64,000 nucleotides of DNA from Bifidobacterium tissieri (GCF_002259645.1 NZ_MWWV01000012.1:1-64000); one strand, 5' to 3'; positions 25,574-38,965 are shown, numbered from the stretch's first letter. Notes: generated by a model not told the origin, from the letters alone. Made by a program: numbers and translations.

Positions 25574-27973
25574 TCATGCCGGCTGCTTGACCTTGCCTTC
25601 CAGCTCGTCGCGCTGTTCGCGGCTGAGGCCCGGGATGAGTTCGGGGTCGCCGACGATGGCGTATTCCTTGACGAGCTTGCGGTCCAGCTTGGACGGGATC
25701 ATCGTCACCGGTGCGAAGAAGTTCGATTCGACGAACGGATCCTCGCTGGTGGTGGTGTCCTTGGTGCGGATGGTCTGGACGATGCGCACCACGCCACATA
25801 CCATCACGAATGCCACGGTGATGAGGAACACCGCGGACAGCGTTCCCTGGATGAACGTGTTGCGGACGATGGCCTTTTCGATCTCGATCTGTGCCGGATC
25901 GGTGAGCGTGGCCAGCTTGGCGGTGGCGTCACGCCACTGCTGCCAGTAGCCGACGGCGGAATCCGTGGAGAAGATCTTCTGCCACGATGCCACGAAGGTC
26001 ACAGCCGTGTCGAACACCAGCGGGATGACCGGGATCCACACGTACTTGACGTATCCCTTACGCACCACCATCACGGTCACCACCAGCAGGGCCACGGCGG
26101 CTATCAGCTGGTTGGCTATACCGAATAGCGGATAGAGCGTTTGTATGCCGCCTCGGGGGTCGGTTACGCCCATGAGGAGCAGCGAACCCCATGCCGCGAC
26201 CACGACGGCCGTGCAGAACCATGCACCGACTCGCCATGACGGGTCCTTGAACTTGGGCCAGATGTTGCCCAGAGCGTCGGACAGCTGGAAGCGGGCGACT
26301 CGTGTCACCGCGTCGACGGCGGACAGGATGAACAGTGCTTCGAACATGATGGCGAAGTGGTACCAGAATCCCATCATTGTTCGTCCGCCGCCGATCTGGT
26401 GCAGGATGTGTGCCATACCCACGGCCAGTGTCGGTGCACCACCGGTACGGGAGACGACGGAGGGTTCGCCAACGTCCTTGGCGAGCTGACGGTAGGCTTC
26501 GGCGTCGGTGTAGACCTTGTCGTTGCCGTTTTCATCCCACGAATCCCATTCCGCGTGGATCTTGTTGCCGTGCACGTCGGTGACGCCGAGGTTCTGCACG
26601 GCCTGGGCCATGATGTCCTCCTTGTCCTGGGCGACCTGCACCACGGCGGGGCCGGCGAGCTTTTCGCTGGTGGCCTCGGAGGTGTTCATGCCGAAGTAGA
26701 TGCCCTGGTTGAGGGAGATGGCGGCCACGATGGCCATGACGGCCACGAACGATTCCATGAGCATGCCGGCGTAGCCGATCATGCGCACCTGGCTTTCCTT
26801 CTGGATCATCTTCGGCGTGGTTCCCGAGGAGACCATGGCGTGCATGCCGGACAGGGCGCCGCAGGCGATGGTGATGAACAGGAACGGGAAGATGGCGCCA
26901 GCGAACACCGGGCCTTCGGTGTTGGTGGCGAACGCGGTGACGGCGGGCATCTCCACGATCGGGCGCACGATGACGATACCAAGCGCGAGGATGCAGATCG
27001 TACCGACCTTCATGAAGGTGGACAGGTAGTCACGAGGCGTGAGCAGCAGCCACACGGGCAGGATGGCGGCGAAGAAGCCGTAGATCACCATGCACCATAC
27101 CAGTGCGGTGGGGGACAGGTGCAGGTACTGACCGAAGGAGGATTCGGACACCCAGCGGCCGGCGATGATCACGAAGATCAGGACGGCGAATCCGACGATG
27201 GACACCTCGGTGATCTTGCCGGGCTGCACGTAGCGCAGCCAGAGGCCCATGCAGATGGCGATCGGGATGGTGCAGCCGACGGAGAACACGCCCCACGGGG
27301 AAGCGGCCAGTGCGTTCACGCAGATCATGGCGAGCACGGCGAGCACGATCATCAGCATGACGAACACGATGATCGTGGCGACCGAACCGCCGATCCTGCC
27401 GATCTCATCCTTGGCCATCTGACCGAGGGAACGACCGCCTCGACGCATCGAGAAGAACAGCACGAGCATGTCCTGCACGGCACCGGCGAGACATACGCCG
27501 ACGATGATCCAGATCGTGCCGGGCAGGTAGCCCATCTGCGCGGCCAGGATCGGGCCGACCAGAGGACCGGCGCCGGCGATGGCGGCGAAGTGGTGTCCGT
27601 AGAGCACCACGCGGTTGGTCGGATCGAAGTCCTTGCCGTTGTTGATGCGTTCGGACGGTGTGGCGTTACGGTCGTCCGGCCGCATGATCTTCTGCTGAAT
27701 GTAGAGCGCGTAGAAGCGATAGGCGATTGCGTAGGTGCACACTGCCGCGATGACGAACCACAGCGTGTTCACCTCTTCGCCTCGGATCACGGCGATCATC
27801 AGCCACGCGAGTACGCCCAACGCGGTGATGGCCACCCAGATCGCGACCTTCTTAGGCGTCCACTTGTAATCCGGCTCAACCCCAACCGGAACGCCTTCTT
27901 TGTTTCTGATGATTCGGGACTCTTCCTCCTTGGTGTAGGAGGGGATCCCTTCCTTTGCAGCCACTTTGCTCAT
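25574..27973 (-). CDS. cstA: CstA-type carbon starvation protein / pyruvate transporter
   Basis: The 799-residue protein has about sixteen hydrophobic segments and the CstA/BtsT family blocks: YRFYALYIQQKI, GHHFAAIAGAGPLVGPILAAQ, and TMMGFWYHFAIMFEALFILSAVD. CstA imports pyruvate (and peptides in some bacteria) by proton symport. AAGGAG lies before the ATG. A consensus -35 (TTGACA) with 17-base spacing to a weak -10 is upstream. The small YbdD partner follows as its operon mate. It diverges from uvrA. Confidence 0.93.
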   Translation of the reverse strand: MSKVAAKEGIPSYTKEEESRIIRNKEGVPVGVEPDYKWTPKKVAIWVAITALGVLAWLMIAVIRGEEVNTLWFVIAAVCTYAIAYRFYALYIQQKIMRPDDRNATPSERINNGKDFDPTNRVVLYGHHFAAIAGAGPLVGPILAAQMGYLPGTIWIIVGVCLAGAVQDMLVLFFSMRRGGRSLGQMAKDEIGRIGGSVATIIVFVMLMIVLAVLAMICVNALAASPWGVFSVGCTIPIAICMGLWLRYVQPGKITEVSIVGFAVLIFVIIAGRWVSESSFGQYLHLSPTALVWCMVIYGFFAAILPVWLLLTPRDYLSTFMKVGTICILALGIVIVRPIVEMPAVTAFATNTEGPVFAGAIFPFLFITIACGALSGMHAMVSSGTTPKMIQKESQVRMIGYAGMLMESFVAVMAIVAAISLNQGIYFGMNTSEATSEKLAGPAVVQVAQDKEDIMAQAVQNLGVTDVHGNKIHAEWDSWDENGNDKVYTDAEAYRQLAKDVGEPSVVSRTGGAPTLAVGMAHILHQIGGGRTMMGFWYHFAIMFEALFILSAVDAVTRVARFQLSDALGNIWPKFKDPSWRVGAWFCTAVVVAAWGSLLLMGVTDPRGGIQTLYPLFGIANQLIAAVALLVVTVMVVRKGYVKYVWIPVIPLVFDTAVTFVASWQKIFSTDSAVGYWQQWRDATAKLATLTDPAQIEIEKAIVRNTFIQGTLSAVFLITVAFVMVCGVVRIVQTIRTKDTTTSEDPFVESNFFAPVTMIPSKLDRKLVKEYAIVGDPELIPGLSREQRDELEGKVKQPA

Positions 27974-28019
27974 GGCCCCTTCTCCTTACAGAAACGCGAC
28001 TTTGCGCTTCTGCTTCGAG

Positions 28020-28048
28020 AGACTACTTTGAAAGATAATCATTGTCAA
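28020..28048 (-). promoter_or_regulatory. Predicted cstA promoter
   Basis: On the minus strand TTGACA (28043-28048), a 17-base spacer and TAGTCT (28020-28025) form a sigma-70-type promoter about 45 bases before the cstA start. The -10 is weak. Confidence 0.55.
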
Positions 28049-28131
28049 CATCGTTTCTCAAAAATTCATTCGGATGTTCCTTGGGGGTTCGAAGAACGAA
28101 ATATGACCAGAATTCGATCACTTCGCCAATA

Positions 28132-28147
28132 TCGAACAGTAGTTCGA
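28132..28147 (+). promoter_or_regulatory. LexA/SOS box upstream of uvrA
   Basis: TCGAACAGTAGTTCGA is a perfect CGAAC-N4-GTTCG palindrome, the Gram-positive/actinobacterial LexA site. It lies about 90 bases before uvrA and resembles the box before ruvA in this window. Confidence 0.8.
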
Positions 28148-28235
28148 AATATGAGGCGGATTGCGCTATTCTTGGGTCCGGAAAACATCCATGACACGGC
28201 GACATCCCATCGGGGGAAAAGGACGAGGCACAGGA

Positions 28236-31187
<2,952 letters not shown>

Positions 31188-31286
31188 CGTATGCCATCAG
31201 GAATGATCGAACGCCACGCACCCGGCGTGTGGCGCAGGACAGCCAAGCAACTGCAGCGGGAACATCGGGAACAGGAGGGCTCTCCC

Positions 31287-33512
31287 ATGGCTTCGGTCAA
31301 CGACCCCACCGGAGAATCGGTCAACGTGAACGGAGCTCCGCTGCTCGGGGACTCACGTGACCTGTTCCGGCCGAAAACCGGTGATATTCCCGCCCAGCCC
31401 GGCGTCTACAAATGGAGGGATGCCGAAGGGCGGGTGATCTACGTCGGCAAGGCGAAGAGCCTGCGCAACCGTCTGACGAACTACTTCCAGCCGCTGTACC
31501 AGCTGCATCCGAGAACCCAGACCATGGTGCTCACCGCCCGTAGTCTCGAATGGACGGTGGTGGCCACGGAACTCGAGGCGCTCACGCTCGAATACACATG
31601 GATCAAGGAGTTCGATCCGCGATTCAATGTGGTCTTCCGTGATGACAAGACCTACCCGTATCTGGCGTTGTCAGTCGGCGACGAATACCCCAGGGTATGG
31701 ATCACCCGCAGCCGTAATCGCCGTGGCACACGCTATTTCGGCCCGTATGCGAAAGTGTGGGAGATCCGGCAATCACTCGACTTGCTGCTCAAGAGCTTTC
31801 CCGTACGCACCTGCACGGACAGCGCGTTCCGCAAGGCGCGGCTGACGAATCGCCCTTGCCTGCTCGCATCGATTGGCAAATGCTCGGCGCCCTGCGTATC
31901 ACGCATCGACGCCGGTGAACATCGGCTTATGTGTGAGCGTCTTGTCGGCGTCATGACCGGACGACTTGGCCGATCGTACGTCGCCCAGCTTACCGAGGAC
32001 ATGAAAGCGGCAAGCGCCGAGCTCGAATTCGAACGGGCCGCCCGTCTTCGCGATCAGATCGCCGTACTCAACACCGTGCTGCAACGCAATGCGGTGGCGT
32101 TCGGCTCAGACGTGGACGCCGATGTGTTCGGTTATGACGCGGATGAGCTCGAGGCCAGCGTCCACGCGTTCTTCGTACGTTCCGGTGCCATTCGTGGCGA
32201 ACGCAGCTGGAGCGTGGAACGGGTGGAGGATATCGGGGACGCCGATCTGATCGCCGATCTGATCACGCAGGTGTATTCGGAGATGGCCGGACAGTCCGCG
32301 GCTTCGCCGGAAATCACTTCGGCAGGCGCAGTCGCGGTGTCTCGCAGCCGTGATGCGATCGGCTCCACGCAAAGCGTGACCGCCGTGGATGCCTCGTCAA
32401 GAGCGCAGGCGACCCGTTCCCGTCATTCTCGTCAGGAGATGACGGGACGTGCCGATCTTCTGGCTCCCATTGCACCAGTGCCACGGGAGATCATCGTCCC
32501 GGTGGAGCCGTCACGACGTGACGAACTGGAACAGTGGCTCACCGGCATCCGCGGTTCGACGGTCACCATTCGCGTGGCGTCACGAGGCGAGAAGAAGGAT
32601 CTGATGGATCGGGCCACGGCGAATGCGAAGCAGTCACTGCAACGCAGCAAGATGAGCCGGATCAAGGATGTGGGCACCCGCACGGAGGCCATGAACGACG
32701 TGGCCCGCGCCTTGGGGCTGAAGCAGGCGCCACTGCGTATCGAATGCTATGACATTTCGAACACGGTCGGAGGCATCTATCAGGTCGCCTCGATGGTGGT
32801 GTTCGAGGATGGCATGGCCAAGAAGTCCGAATACCGTCGATTCGCCATCCGAGGCAAGGACGGCAAGGGGGCGGTGGACGATACCACCGCATTGTACGAG
32901 ACGCTGACACGCCGATTCCGGCACGGCAACATCGCCGGGGACTCCGGTGAAAGCATGGACAACGAACGCCGCGCCGCCAAGGCCATGGCGGATTCAGATT
33001 CCGCACCGGAATCCGTTGTTCAGCAGAACACCGACCATCGGCATTTCGCATACAAGCCGAACCTGATCGTCGTCGACGGCGGACAGCCACAGGTGGCGGC
33101 AGCGGCGCAGGCCATGGCCGACTGTGGAGTGGATGATGTGGCATTGTGCGGTCTGGCGAAGCGTCTGGAGGAGGTATGGGTTCCCGATGACGACTATCCG
33201 ATCATCCTCAAGCGTCAGTCCGAGGGCATGTACCTGCTGCAGCGTGTACGCGACGAATCCCATAGGTTCGCCATCACCTACCATCGCGAGGCGCGAACCC
33301 GTGGCGGACTGCGTTCGGCTCTGGATTCCATTCCAGGCATCGGATTGACCCATCAGAAGAAGCTGCTGCAACGATTCGGTTCGGTCAAGATGATGCGCAG
33401 CGCAACCGTCGACGAGCTCATGCAGGTTCCCGGAATCGGGGAGAAAAAGGCCCGGGCCATTTATGACGCGTTGCATGACGACGGGGAAAAGAGCGATCCG
33501 CCGTCATCCTGA
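31287..33512 (+). CDS. uvrC: Excinuclease ABC subunit UvrC
   Basis: The 741-residue protein is UvrC, which makes both incisions flanking DNA damage. It has the GIY-YIG nuclease domain (GVYKWRDAEGRVIYVGKAKS, about residues 25-105), a UVR motif (AASAELEFERAARLRDQI), the C-terminal RNase H-like endonuclease domain and two helix-hairpin-helix motifs (IPGIGLTHQKKLL, VPGIGEKKARAI). Residues around 350-400 are a Ser/Arg/Ala-rich linker of low complexity. ACAGGAGGGC precedes the ATG at 31287; the frame extends further up to 31191 but without a site. A short hairpin overlaps the stop. Confidence 0.96.
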   Translation: MASVNDPTGESVNVNGAPLLGDSRDLFRPKTGDIPAQPGVYKWRDAEGRVIYVGKAKSLRNRLTNYFQPLYQLHPRTQTMVLTARSLEWTVVATELEALTLEYTWIKEFDPRFNVVFRDDKTYPYLALSVGDEYPRVWITRSRNRRGTRYFGPYAKVWEIRQSLDLLLKSFPVRTCTDSAFRKARLTNRPCLLASIGKCSAPCVSRIDAGEHRLMCERLVGVMTGRLGRSYVAQLTEDMKAASAELEFERAARLRDQIAVLNTVLQRNAVAFGSDVDADVFGYDADELEASVHAFFVRSGAIRGERSWSVERVEDIGDADLIADLITQVYSEMAGQSAASPEITSAGAVAVSRSRDAIGSTQSVTAVDASSRAQATRSRHSRQEMTGRADLLAPIAPVPREIIVPVEPSRRDELEQWLTGIRGSTVTIRVASRGEKKDLMDRATANAKQSLQRSKMSRIKDVGTRTEAMNDVARALGLKQAPLRIECYDISNTVGGIYQVASMVVFEDGMAKKSEYRRFAIRGKDGKGAVDDTTALYETLTRRFRHGNIAGDSGESMDNERRAAKAMADSDSAPESVVQQNTDHRHFAYKPNLIVVDGGQPQVAAAAQAMADCGVDDVALCGLAKRLEEVWVPDDDYPIILKRQSEGMYLLQRVRDESHRFAITYHREARTRGGLRSALDSIPGIGLTHQKKLLQRFGSVKMMRSATVDELMQVPGIGEKKARAIYDALHDDGEKSDPPSS

Positions 33513-33601
33513 AGTCAGGATGTCATAGAGACGCTTTTAGAATCATCCATGAATAATCGGTTCCATGGGCTAGCATGAGACCAGAGAGCAAGGAGCATTC
33601 G

Positions 33602-34495
33602 ATGACAGAAATCAGGCACCGCGCGGCCGTGTTGGGCAAGCCCATATCGCATTCCCTGTCACCGGTCATCCACAACACCGCCTACCGGGCGATGGGCCTG
33701 AACGACTGGTTCTACGACAGCCATGAGGTGGACGACCATACCTTGGGCGACTTCATCGGAGAGCTCGACCCTCGGTGGAGCGGACTGAGCCTGACCATGC
33801 CCCTAAAAAAGGCGATCATGCCGATGGGAGAACCAAGCAACCGCTGGGCCGAAAAGCTTGGCGTAGCGAATACCGCCGTCTTCCAGTGGCGGGGCAACTC
33901 GGGTACTCCCGATATCAAGCTGTACAACACCGACGTGGCCGGCATCAATCTAGCGATCACCAACGCCATGCGTCATGATGGCCGCCCGGTGCCTAATGAC
34001 ATCCGTGGCAATGGTCTGGTGATCGGCAGCGGCTCCACTGCGACATCGGCGATCGCCGCCTTCTCCACTTTGCAGATCCAGCACGTGACCATCGCCGCCC
34101 GGCATCCGGAAAAAGCACATGCCCTTGCGCCGTTGGCACAGACCTTCGGCATGAGCGTCGACGTGATCGCGCTCGGTCAGGTACCCGAGATCGTCAGTGG
34201 CGAACAGATCGTCGTCAGCACGTTGCCGTCGCATGCGGCTGACTCCACCGCCGCTGGCCTTTCCGCGCTACGCCCCGGCAGTGTGCAGGGCACGTTGCTC
34301 GATGTCGTCTATGACCCGCGTCCCACCGCGTTGATGACCATATGGAAGCGCCTCGGCGGCATCGCCGTTGGTGGCGAGGAAATGCTCCTGTATCAGGCCA
34401 TCCCACAGATCTCCTACATGACGGGCACGGATTTCGATGCCCTGCCGCCCACCCTTGATTCGACCATCCGTCACGCTTTGGAGGAGGTGCTGTGA
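33602..34495 (+). CDS. aroE: Shikimate dehydrogenase-family protein
   Basis: The 297-residue protein matches AroE: GKPISHSLSPVIHN at residues 11-24 (shikimate-binding serines), LTMPLKKAIM (catalytic lysine) and NTDVAG, followed by a dinucleotide-binding segment GSGSTATSAIAAF that differs somewhat from the GAGGAA consensus. It reduces 3-dehydroshikimate to shikimate with NADPH, the aromatic pathway's fourth step. AAGGAG precedes the ATG. Its stop overlaps the rapZ start. Because AroE paralogs exist, quinate or other specificity cannot be ruled out. Confidence 0.86.
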   Translation: MTEIRHRAAVLGKPISHSLSPVIHNTAYRAMGLNDWFYDSHEVDDHTLGDFIGELDPRWSGLSLTMPLKKAIMPMGEPSNRWAEKLGVANTAVFQWRGNSGTPDIKLYNTDVAGINLAITNAMRHDGRPVPNDIRGNGLVIGSGSTATSAIAAFSTLQIQHVTIAARHPEKAHALAPLAQTFGMSVDVIALGQVPEIVSGEQIVVSTLPSHAADSTAAGLSALRPGSVQGTLLDVVYDPRPTALMTIWKRLGGIAVGGEEMLLYQAIPQISYMTGTDFDALPPTLDSTIRHALEEVL

Positions 34496-35403
34496 TGACC
34501 GGTGCCGAAAAGACCGAGGAAGAACGTCCCCAGCCCGCCGACTCATTCGAGGTGCTGCTGATCACCGGCATGTCTGGTGCCGGTCGTTCCCGTGCCGCGG
34601 ATAGCGTGGAAGACATGGGCTGGTATGTCGTTGACAACCTGCCTCCGAAACTGCTGGTCCCTCTGGTCGACATGATGACCTCGTCGGGATCGAAGGTGCA
34701 CAAGCTTGCCGCAGTCATCGATGTGCGCTCCCGATCCTATTTCGATGATCTGGCACAGGTGCTCAGCCATCTGGATGACCTAGGCGTCAAATACCGCATC
34801 CTGTTCCTAGACGCGACCGATGACGTGCTCATCCAACGGTATGAGTCCGTTCGCCGTCCTCATCCTCTGCAGCATGGGCGTCGTCTGATCGACGGCATCG
34901 AGGAGGAACGCGTGCTGCTGGAGAATCTCAAGGAACGTGCCGACATCGTCATTGACACTTCGAAGCTGAGCATTCATCAGCTATCCACCAAGCTCTACGA
35001 TGGCTTGCTAGGCAAAGGCCCCCAGACCGTCGCGGTCCATATCTTCAGTTTCGGATTCAAATACGGAATTCCACTGGATGCCGATTTCGTCGCCGACGTA
35101 CGATTCCTGCCCAATCCGTTCTGGGTGCCTCAGCTCCGTGAGCTCACCGGAAACGACAAGGCCGTCAGCGACTATGTGCTGTCCAGCGATGGCGCCACGA
35201 AATTCCTCGACTCGTACACGGACGCCATCCTCACCGCCATAGCCGGATACTCTCGCGAGGACAAGCATTTCGTGACCATCGCCATCGGCTGCACCGGAGG
35301 ACAGCATCGGTCCGTGGCCATGAGTCAGGCTCTGGCCAAGCGTCTGATCGCAAAGGGTCTCAATGTCACCGTGTCGGCACGTGAGCTGAAGCGTCATCAC
35401 TGA
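34495..35403 (+). CDS. rapZ: RapZ/YvcJ-family nucleotide-binding protein
   Basis: The protein is about 302 residues, of the RapZ/YvcJ family of P-loop proteins that bind nucleotides and, in some bacteria, RNA. It has GMSGAGRSRA (Walker A with Arg in place of the usual Lys, as in actinobacterial relatives), DNLPPKLL, and the C-terminal IGCTGGQHRSV. The ATG at 34495 shares a base with the aroE stop; GTG at 34492 is an alternative, and GGAGGTGC lies upstream of both. It stands before whiA, as in many Gram-positives, though yvcK, the usual gene between them, is not here. Confidence 0.93.
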   Translation: MTGAEKTEEERPQPADSFEVLLITGMSGAGRSRAADSVEDMGWYVVDNLPPKLLVPLVDMMTSSGSKVHKLAAVIDVRSRSYFDDLAQVLSHLDDLGVKYRILFLDATDDVLIQRYESVRRPHPLQHGRRLIDGIEEERVLLENLKERADIVIDTSKLSIHQLSTKLYDGLLGKGPQTVAVHIFSFGFKYGIPLDADFVADVRFLPNPFWVPQLRELTGNDKAVSDYVLSSDGATKFLDSYTDAILTAIAGYSREDKHFVTIAIGCTGGQHRSVAMSQALAKRLIAKGLNVTVSARELKRHH

Positions 35404-35597
35404 TCTCACTCCGATCCGGTTGTTCATGGTGGAGCAGGTTATCTCACATCCTGAAAACCTTTGGATAAGTATCGAAATGAATACGGTTTTTGTCCACCTG
35501 ATTCTGTAACACAGAAGATCGGTGCGTACGACAGCCCGAACGGCGATACTCGATCGACACCACCATTGAAGCTGTACATTTTAAAGGAGGTTAGCTC

Positions 35598-36554
35598 TTG
35601 GCTCTGGTTGATGAAGTCAAAAGCGAACTGGCCGCAATCGATGACGAACTACCCGCTGCCAAGAAGGCTCAAGCGGCTGCGATGATCCGTTTCGGAGGCG
35701 GTTTGCACCTCATCCAACGTCATATTGTCGTTGAAAGTCAGTTCGATTCGCTGGATGCATCTCAGTGGCTTCAACGTACCATTCAAGAGGTCTACGGTCA
35801 CGAAGCCGATCTGATCAAGGTTGCGCGCAAGACCCCTACAGGCACCGTTGAACGGTATTCGGTACGCGTGCTCAAGGCCGGTGGCGCTCTGGCGCTGCAA
35901 TCCGGTCTGCTTGACCGTCGCAAGCGTCCCGTACGTGGACTGCCCGCCGAAATCGTCTCCGGCAACATCGCCCAGATCAAGGCCGCATGGCGCGGGGCAT
36001 TCCTCGCCCATGGCGAACTGTCCGATCCGGGCAAGGCCAGTTATCTTGAGATCGTCTGCCCGGGTTCCGAGGCCGCCCTTGCTCTGGTAGGTGCGGCACG
36101 ACGTCTTGGCATTACCGCCAAGGCCCGTCAGGTGCGGAGTTCCGAACGAGTCACACTGCGCGATCCCGATGTGATCGAACGCATGCTCACGCTTATGGGG
36201 GCCACCCGTACGGCACGCGAATGGAGCGGCAAGCGCAACGATGGCGAATATCGCGGCAAGGCGAACCGTCTGGCGAACTTCGACGACGCGAATATGCGCC
36301 GTAGTGCCAAAGCGGCCGTTGAAGCCAGCGAAAAGGTGCAGAAGGCATTCAAGATCCTGGGTGATGACGTGCCTGAGAACCTGCGAGCAGCAGGTCAGCT
36401 GCGGCTCGATCACCGCGACGCCAGTCTGGAAGAGCTCGGCCGTCTTGCGGATCCGCCCGTAACCAAGGACGCCATCGCAGGCCGCATCCGCCGTCTGCTG
36501 CAACTCGCCAACAAGGTGGAGAAGCAGCGTGCCGCCGCTGCCGCCGCCGAATAG
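35598..36554 (+). CDS. whiA: WhiA DNA-binding protein
   Basis: The 318-residue protein has the WhiA layout: an N-terminal LAGLIDADG-like domain and a C-terminal helix-turn-helix ([27 protein letters not shown]). WhiA regulates cell division and, in sporulating relatives, sporulation. The start is TTG at 35598, fixed by AAAGGAGG seven bases upstream. A 190-base leader separates it from rapZ. A long stem ends the transcript before pgk. Confidence 0.94.
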   Translation: MALVDEVKSELAAIDDELPAAKKAQAAAMIRFGGGLHLIQRHIVVESQFDSLDASQWLQRTIQEVYGHEADLIKVARKTPTGTVERYSVRVLKAGGALALQSGLLDRRKRPVRGLPAEIVSGNIAQIKAAWRGAFLAHGELSDPGKASYLEIVCPGSEAALALVGAARRLGITAKARQVRSSERVTLRDPDVIERMLTLMGATRTAREWSGKRNDGEYRGKANRLANFDDANMRRSAKAAVEASEKVQKAFKILGDDVPENLRAAGQLRLDHRDASLEELGRLADPPVTKDAIAGRIRRLLQLANKVEKQRAAAAAAE

Positions 36555-36592
36555 GAGCAATGAGTCTTGCATAATCGCCAGCTGCGATTCCA

Positions 36593-36628
36593 CATTGGGG
36601 GTACCCGTACTGTCGGGTACCCCCAATG
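36593..36628 (+). terminator. Terminator hairpin after whiA
   Basis: CATTGGGGGTACCCG (36593-36607) pairs perfectly with CGGGTACCCCCAATG (36614-36628) around a 6-base loop. No U-tract follows. Confidence 0.75.
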
Positions 36629-36790
36629 TCGTTATGCGCAGTTGAGATCACAACTGCAACCGTAATTGTTCACTACACGCGACATCGCGGCCGTGGCTAA
36701 TAGGTTTTTTCTCATTGGCACGGTAAGATTCCTAATGGCGCAGCACATGCGGATTCTGTTTTGTCCGCGCCGCAGCAGGAAAGGATATCA

Positions 36791-37999
36791 ATGAAAACTC
36801 TCAAGGATCTAGGAAATCTTCAGGGCAAGCGTGTTCTGGTACGCGCTGATTTCAACGTTCCGCTTGACGGCACGACCATTACCGACGATGGTCGTATCAA
36901 GGCGGCCCTGCCGACCATCAAGAACCTGCGCGAGCAGGGTGCCAAGGTCATCCTGATGGCCCACCTTGGTCGTCCGAAGGGCAAGGTCGTTCCCGAGCTG
37001 AGCCTCGCCCCCGTCGCCGTGCGTCTCGGCGAGCTGCTGGGCATCACCGTGCCGCTGGCCAAGGACACCTACGGCGAGGACGCCCAGGCCAAGGTCGCCG
37101 CCATGAATGATGGCGACGTCGTGCTGCTGGAGAACGTCCGCTTCAACCCGGAGGAGACCAGCAAGGACCCGGCCGTGCGCGCCCCGTACGCCAAGAAGAT
37201 CGCCGCTCTGGGCGATGTCTTCGTCTCCGACGGCTTCGGTGTGGTGCACCGCGCCCAAGGTTCCAACTACGATGTCGCCGCTGACCTGCCGGCCGCCGCT
37301 GGTCTGCTGGTCGAGAAGGAAGTCACCGCACTGTCCAAGGCCACCGAGAACCCGGAGCGTCCGCTGACCGCCGTCCTCGGTGGTGCCAAGGTCGCCGACA
37401 AGCTCGGCGTCATCTCCAACCTTCTGGGCAAGGTCGATCGCCTCATCATCGGCGGCGGCATGGCCTACACCTTCCTCAAGGCCCTCGGCTACGAGGTCGG
37501 TAACTCCCTGCTCGACGAGAGTAACATCGAGACCGTCAAGGGCTACATGGAGACCGCCAAGAAGAACGGCGTCGAGCTCCTGCTCCCCGTCGACGTGGTC
37601 GTCAACCCCGGCTTCCCGGCAGGCGATGACGCCGTCATCGACCCGAAGACCGTCGCCGCCGACGCCATTCCGTCCGATGAAGAAGCTCTGGACATCGGTC
37701 CGGAGACCCGCAAGCTGTTCCACGACAAGATCGTCGACTCCAAGACCGTCGTGTGGAACGGCCCGATGGGCGTGTTCGAAGTCCCGACCTTCGCTGAAGG
37801 CACCAAGGCTGTGGCCGAGGCTCTGGTCGACGCCACGCACGCCGGCGCATTCACCATCGTCGGCGGTGGCGATTCCGCAGCCGCCGTGCGCAACCTGGGC
37901 TTCCCGGAGGATGGCTTCTCGCACATCTCCACTGGTGGCGGCGCTTCCCTCGAGTTCCTTGAGGGCAAGGAGCTGCCGGGCCTGAGCGTCCTCGAGTAG
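36791..37999 (+). CDS. pgk: Phosphoglycerate kinase
   Basis: The 402-residue protein is phosphoglycerate kinase: [14 protein letters not shown] near residue 17, GRPKGK, and [13 protein letters not shown] near the C-terminus. It transfers phosphate from 1,3-bisphosphoglycerate to ADP in the lower glycolysis shared with the bifid shunt. AGGAAAGG precedes the ATG. Codon use is strongly biased to C-ending codons, as expected for high expression. gap does not precede it, and tpiA follows separated by a long terminator. Confidence 0.97.
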   Translation: MKTLKDLGNLQGKRVLVRADFNVPLDGTTITDDGRIKAALPTIKNLREQGAKVILMAHLGRPKGKVVPELSLAPVAVRLGELLGITVPLAKDTYGEDAQAKVAAMNDGDVVLLENVRFNPEETSKDPAVRAPYAKKIAALGDVFVSDGFGVVHRAQGSNYDVAADLPAAAGLLVEKEVTALSKATENPERPLTAVLGGAKVADKLGVISNLLGKVDRLIIGGGMAYTFLKALGYEVGNSLLDESNIETVKGYMETAKKNGVELLLPVDVVVNPGFPAGDDAVIDPKTVAADAIPSDEEALDIGPETRKLFHDKIVDSKTVVWNGPMGVFEVPTFAEGTKAVAEALVDATHAGAFTIVGGGDSAAAVRNLGFPEDGFSHISTGGGASLEFLEGKELPGLSVLE

Positions 38000-38013
38000 T
38001 TCTCACCTTTCTT

Positions 38014-38074
38014 TGCAGACTCCCCGGAATCCACTTCGCATCATCAGATGCGCGTGGATTCCGGGGAGTCTGCA
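38014..38074 (+). terminator. Terminator after pgk, 21-bp stem with inner hairpin
   Basis: Bases 38014-38034 pair perfectly with 38054-38074. Inside the loop GCATC (38038-38042) pairs with GATGC (38047-38051), giving a stacked hairpin. It falls in the pgk-tpiA gap of about 165 bases, so the two genes are likely separate transcripts. Confidence 0.75.
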
Positions 38075-38164
38075 TGTCAGTAGGACCATACGAACGATCC
38101 AAGTCGTACGATATAACCCGCGTCGATACACCCGTCGGCGCATGCAACGTAAAAAGGAGCATCC

Positions 38165-38965
38165 ATGGAGCGCAAACCGGTGGTGGCCGGCAACTGGAAG
38201 ATGAACTTCGACCATCTTGAAGCCACCTATTTCGTTCAGAAACTGGCATGGACGTTGCGTGATGCCAACTTCGACTTCAAACGTTGCGAAGTGACGCTCA
38301 TGCCTCCGTTCACGTCGATCCGCAGCGTTCAGGTGCTCATTGACGCCGATCGTCTGAAACTCACCTATGGCGCTCAGGCCGTATCCGTGACCAATCAGGG
38401 CGCGTTCACCGGTGATGTCTCAGCCGATATGCTGGCTCGTCTCGGATGCAAATACGTACTGGTCGGGCATTCCGAACGTCGCAAGTATCATCCCGAGGAT
38501 GATGCCAATATCGTCGATCAGGTCCGCGCCGTACTGACCGCGGGCATGCGACCCATATTGTGTGTGGGAGAGAGTTTCGAAGAACGCCGTCAGGGCATCG
38601 AACTGGAATTCGCTGTCGGACAGGTGCAGGATGTCATTCGGGATCTGTCCGATAAGGAAGCCGCTCATATGCTTATCGCTTACGAGCCGGTCTGGGCCAT
38701 TGGTACGGGTATGGTGGCAACTCCCGAGTCTGCCCAGCAGGCCGCCTCGGCCATTCGTTCACACCTGAACGAGGTATATGGCGAGACAGTATCCGACAGG
38801 GTTCGCATCCTATACGGAGGGTCCGTAAACGCATCGAATGCGACCCAGCTCATGCAGGAGGGTCATGACATCGACGGATTCCTCGTGGGAGGCGCTTCAC
38901 TCGACGCCGACGAATTCGCCACGATCGCGCGGCTGACGTCCAAGGCAGCGCAGAATCGTCGTTGA
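38165..38965 (+). CDS. tpiA: Triosephosphate isomerase
   Basis: The 266-residue protein has NWKMN (Lys), GHSERR (His) and AYEPVWAIGTG (Glu), the TIM-barrel catalytic residues, and LYGGSV. It interconverts dihydroxyacetone phosphate and glyceraldehyde-3-phosphate. AAAAAGGAGC precedes the ATG. secG follows after 91 bases. Confidence 0.97.
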   Translation: MERKPVVAGNWKMNFDHLEATYFVQKLAWTLRDANFDFKRCEVTLMPPFTSIRSVQVLIDADRLKLTYGAQAVSVTNQGAFTGDVSADMLARLGCKYVLVGHSERRKYHPEDDANIVDQVRAVLTAGMRPILCVGESFEERRQGIELEFAVGQVQDVIRDLSDKEAAHMLIAYEPVWAIGTGMVATPESAQQAASAIRSHLNEVYGETVSDRVRILYGGSVNASNATQLMQEGHDIDGFLVGGASLDADEFATIARLTSKAAQNRR

